Of a DNA stretch of 64,000 bases, positions 61,516-64,000 are shown in pieces. The stretch's first letter is position 1; the number at the start of each line of letters is the position of its first letter. The notes under the pieces were generated by a model. The model was not told the DNA's origin. It searched no databases and saw only the letters and a program-made list of their open reading frames with translations. Both the position numbers and the translations under genes were made by a program. Origin of the DNA: Trichococcus paludicola (GTDB taxonomy: Bacteria; Bacillota; Bacilli; Lactobacillales; Aerococcaceae); the NCBI RefSeq assembly GCF_003052295.1, contig NZ_QBLC01000001.1:248001-312000 (forward strand), read 5' to 3'.

Positions 61516-61547
61516 CTTTCCAGTCCTTATAAGGATTATACGTTTCT

Positions 61548-62891
61548 TTATTGTGGGATGTAAAGCGGCATTTGGCCGAACAATACGATTGTCACTAGGA
61601 AGATAACGAAAATTCCCAATGCATATTTCGCAGATTCTTTCTGCCAAGCGCCCATGTCCAATCCAGTCAAACGAAGCAACAGGTAGATGAATGCTACCAA
61701 TGGGCTAAGTAAGTGGAACGCTTGACCCATCAGGGAAGCCAAAGCCATTTGCATGTTTGTGAATCCGTAAGAGCGACCAGCTTCAGCCAATACAGGCAAT
61801 ACACCGAAGTAGAAGCCATCATTGGAGATGAAGAAAGTACCTGGTGCAGAGATAAGGGCGATGATGATTCCCCAGAAACCTGCTAATTGTTTAGGAATGA
61901 TTGTTGCGAAGCTTTCTGCCAAAGCAGTAGCCATTCCTGAACCTTGGAATAAGCCCATGAATACGCCAGCTGCGAATACTAAGATAACTACTTGAACAGC
62001 GTCGCCGCCGTTTGCGCCGATACGAGAAGATTGATCTTTAAGAGCAGGGTAGTTGACCATCAAAGCGATACACGTACCAACCAAGAACAACATCAAAGGT
62101 GGCATTGAGATAGCTTCGATAAATGATCCAGCAACCAACCAACCGATCAAGCCGATTGTAAGGATACCATTGAAAGCGAAGTTTTGTGGACGACGGATTT
62201 CTTGTGTTTCAGGATCAGTAACAGTAGTCATTTCATCGATTTCTTCATCAGTCAGGACTTTAACGCCTAGACGAGCGCGTTCTTTGCGGCCCATGTGTGG
62301 AGCAACCCAGAAAGTGACATAAAGTAAAGCCAATATCATACCAGGAGCAAGGTAAGAAAGGATGCTTGCATCAACTTCCAGAACAGCCATTGCACGAGCA
62401 GTAGGACCGCCCCATGGAAGCAAGTTCATGATTGTGTTTTGCAGGATAACCAAGACAGCAAGGTTCATCAAGTTCATGTTTAACTTCTTATAGATAGGAA
62501 TAAAAGCTGAACAGCAGATCAAAGTTGTTGTAGTACCGTCACCATTCAAGGAAACAGTGGCAGCAACGACAGCAGTTGCCATCAATACTTTCATAGGATC
62601 GCCTTTAGCGAAGTGGATCATTTTTTTAGTGATAGGGTCGAATAGACCAGTATCCAACATGATAGAGAAGTAAAGAATAGCGAACAATAACATGATACCA
62701 GTTTTAGAAGTTGTGGTTACCCCTTCCAAAACAAATTCCCCGATGTTTCCAGAGGTAACACCCGTTGCCAAAGCGATAAGCGTAAAAACAAGTGGGATGA
62801 TTACTAATGCGGTGAACGGTGATAATTTCTTTTTCATGATCACGTACATGAAGATCGCGATCATTCCATAAGACAATACTGTAAGTAACAT
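61548..62891 (-). CDS. citH: CitMHS-family citrate transporter
   Basis: The 447-residue polytopic protein is of the citrate-metal:H symporter family (B. subtilis CitM/CitH, E. faecalis CitH). These carriers take up citrate as a complex with a divalent metal. Conserved L-N-G-D-G-T-T-T near 114-121 and S-N-D-G-F-Y-F-G-V-L-P near 342-352 are visible. GAAGGAG before the ATG at 62891 sets the start, and the longer frame to 62975 is not needed. It is divergent from oadH across a region with a palindrome and a cre-like site. Confidence 0.9.
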   Translation of the reverse strand: MLLTVLSYGMIAIFMYVIMKKKLSPFTALVIIPLVFTLIALATGVTSGNIGEFVLEGVTTTSKTGIMLLFAILYFSIMLDTGLFDPITKKMIHFAKGDPMKVLMATAVVAATVSLNGDGTTTTLICCSAFIPIYKKLNMNLMNLAVLVILQNTIMNLLPWGGPTARAMAVLEVDASILSYLAPGMILALLYVTFWVAPHMGRKERARLGVKVLTDEEIDEMTTVTDPETQEIRRPQNFAFNGILTIGLIGWLVAGSFIEAISMPPLMLFLVGTCIALMVNYPALKDQSSRIGANGGDAVQVVILVFAAGVFMGLFQGSGMATALAESFATIIPKQLAGFWGIIIALISAPGTFFISNDGFYFGVLPVLAEAGRSYGFTNMQMALASLMGQAFHLLSPLVAFIYLLLRLTGLDMGAWQKESAKYALGIFVIFLVTIVLFGQMPLYIPQ

Positions 62892-63290
62892 TTTTTTTCT
62901 CCTTCCGACTATAAAAAAGTTTTTTGAGAGTGCCTGACCGCTTCTGTATTTAAATAAGTAAGTGAATCGATTCACATTTCTTCTAATTTAAAAAACCCGA
63001 AGTTGTTTGGGCTGTCTCTCTAAGAGCAATAATAGTTACTTTGCAAGTCAATTGAAAGCCGTTACTTTAAAAAAACACGAAAAACACACTCGAATTGAAA
63101 CGCTTTCTTAAATGCGGCTTAACCAAATATTAAAAAAGTCTTAAATGCCTCCGAACGTTGATATGACAACGTTTTTAGTGTTTGGTCGTTTTTGAGAACA
63201 TAAAAAAAACAATAAAACAGGCGTAATGACCTGTTTTTAATGAGAGAAATTTCTATAATGGGATTAAATCCATAGAAAGGACGTGAGAAA
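62892..63290. promoter_or_regulatory. Divergent citH-oadH control region
   Basis: The 399 bp hold a perfect 14-bp palindrome GTGAATCGATTCAC (62962-62975), 70 bp before citH, and a cre-like TTGAAACGCTTTCT (63095-63108, one mismatch inside plus one at the end). In E. faecalis the same region carries CitO and CcpA sites; by analogy the palindrome may be a CitO site. No ORF is supported. Confidence 0.55.
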
Positions 63291-63617
63291 ATGATTTTTT
63301 TCAAAGGTTTCTTTGGGAAAAAGGACACAATAGCGCCTAAGCAAGCACCGCCAGCAACTGTTTCAGCAAGTGCACCCGTGAGTGATCTGATTGAAATTCC
63401 AGCTTTTATACCCACTGATCCGAATGAATATGAATTAGTCAGTGTCATCGCGACAGCAATCGCTGCAGGAGATCATCCTAAATCGCAGTTTGTGGTAAAG
63501 AATATTATGAAGCGTAATCCCGAGGCTCATCTTGTTTCGCTGATTTCCGCAAGTATTGCGGCAGGCACCATGCCTGAAAGTAAATTTGTCGTAAAAAAAA
63601 TAAGTCAGGTTAAATAA
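63291..63617 (+). CDS. oadH: OadH-like small oxaloacetate decarboxylase-associated protein
   Basis: The 108-residue soluble protein sits first in the operon, as oadH does in E. faecalis. After a Pro/Ala-rich stretch (15-31) there are two tandem repeats, E-L-V-S-V-I-A-T-A-I-A-A-G (48-60) then F-V-V-K-N-I, and H-L-V-S-L-I-S-A-S-I-A-A-G (80-92) then F-V-V-K-K-I. It has no membrane span, unlike the gamma subunit OadG. AAAGGACGTGA precedes the ATG. Its function in the complex is not known. Confidence 0.72.
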   Translation: MIFFKGFFGKKDTIAPKQAPPATVSASAPVSDLIEIPAFIPTDPNEYELVSVIATAIAAGDHPKSQFVVKNIMKRNPEAHLVSLISASIAAGTMPESKFVVKKISQVK

Positions 63618-63633
63618 TAAGGAGGAATTATAA

Positions 63634-64000
63634 ATGTTAAGAAAATTTAAGATTGCAATCGATGGTAAGGAATACTTAGTGGAAATGGAAGAAATCGGCG
63701 GCGTGCAACAACCGGTTCAAGCACCAGTTGCAGCAGCACCGGCAGCTCCAGTAGCAGCACCAGCAGAACAAGCAGCACCAGCTGCAGTGCCAGTTTCAGC
63801 AGCTTCAGGAGACGCAATGACATCCCCAATGCCAGGAACTATCTTAAGAGTGTTAGTGAACATCGGCGATGAAGTTAAAGAAAACCAACCATTGATGATC
63901 CTTGAAGCAATGAAGATGGAAAATGAAGTTGTCGCAAACCATGCTGGTAAAGTAGCTGGAATCCATGTGAACCAAGGGCAAGTCGTAAATGCCGGCGATG
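63634..64000 (+). CDS. oadD: Biotin carrier subunit of oxaloacetate decarboxylase (partial)
   Basis: The gene starts at ATG 63634 (GGAGGAA upstream) and runs off the window after 122 codons. Residues 28-57 form an Ala/Pro-rich flexible linker. The biotinyl domain follows with E-A-M-K-M at 91-95, so K94 carries biotin. It shuttles CO2 from the carboxyltransferase subunit to the membrane subunit (expected next, OadB), which exports Na during decarboxylation of oxaloacetate from citrate. Confidence 0.9.
   Translation, partial: MLRKFKIAIDGKEYLVEMEEIGGVQQPVQAPVAAAPAAPVAAPAEQAAPAAVPVSAASGDAMTSPMPGTILRVLVNIGDEVKENQPLMILEAMKMENEVVANHAGKVAGIHVNQGQVVNAGD

Overview
The window reads as the chromosome of a low-to-moderate GC Gram-positive bacterium of the order Lactobacillales. 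The clues are strong AGGAGG-type ribosome binding sites, many Rho-independent terminators, tRNA-sensing T-box riboswitches in front of Met and Trp genes, CcpA-like cre sites, and a citrate/oxaloacetate decarboxylase locus arranged as in Enterococcus (citH-citO divergent from oadH-oadD). A member of the Carnobacteriaceae such as Trichococcus is my best guess. That is inference from gene content, not proof. I see no rRNA, tRNA, IS element, prophage or CRISPR array.

Layout: 1-5.6 kb holds the end of an ABC exporter gene, two tandem GPH-type sugar symporters and a creatininase-family hydrolase. 5.7-10 kb has an Fe-S biogenesis protein, a Met T-box with metY, an MFS exporter behind a possible leader ORF and attenuator, and a deoxyinosine-type DNA glycosylase. 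10.1-14.9 kb is a Trp T-box followed by trpDCFBA, with no trpE or trpG. 15-28.9 kb is mostly core metabolism: gpmA, an NRDE protein, a Met-rich lipoprotein, a Ca/Na antiporter, an AI-2E family permease, a PduO-type adenosyltransferase, nnr, a U32 pair (tRNA hydroxylation), an MFS, a serine hydrolase and a metE-like gene under a second Met T-box.

29.3-36.9 kb is an arsenic island of nine genes in four transcription units, each with an ArsR-type operator over or beside its promoter: arsR1-trx, permease-trx, arsD-arsA and arsR2-CoA-disulfide reductase/rhodanese-aquaglyceroporin. There is no arsB or acr3, and ArsD carries an unusual Cys/His-rich tail. 37-49 kb holds a PatB-like lyase, a Zn peptidase, a TetR regulator, a GTPase, an MFS, a ROK regulator, a TauE exporter, a DUF1576 protein, a Gfo/Idh dehydrogenase and an aldo/keto reductase. 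49.4-57.1 kb holds a PLD-helicase-DUF3427 protein (possible defence function), an M20 peptidase, two uncharacterised proteins and pckA. 57.2-64 kb holds a two-component system and the citrate locus citG-citO-citH / oadH-oadD, which runs off the end of the window.

The least explained structure is a family of imperfect 50-bp repeats. They sit in three long intergenic regions (about 20.6, 38.3 and 48.2 kb), with a lone unit near 53.74 kb. Each unit has a CTCCGG / CCGGAG pair about 20 bp apart, with some compensating base changes, which points to a hairpin-forming dispersed repeat.
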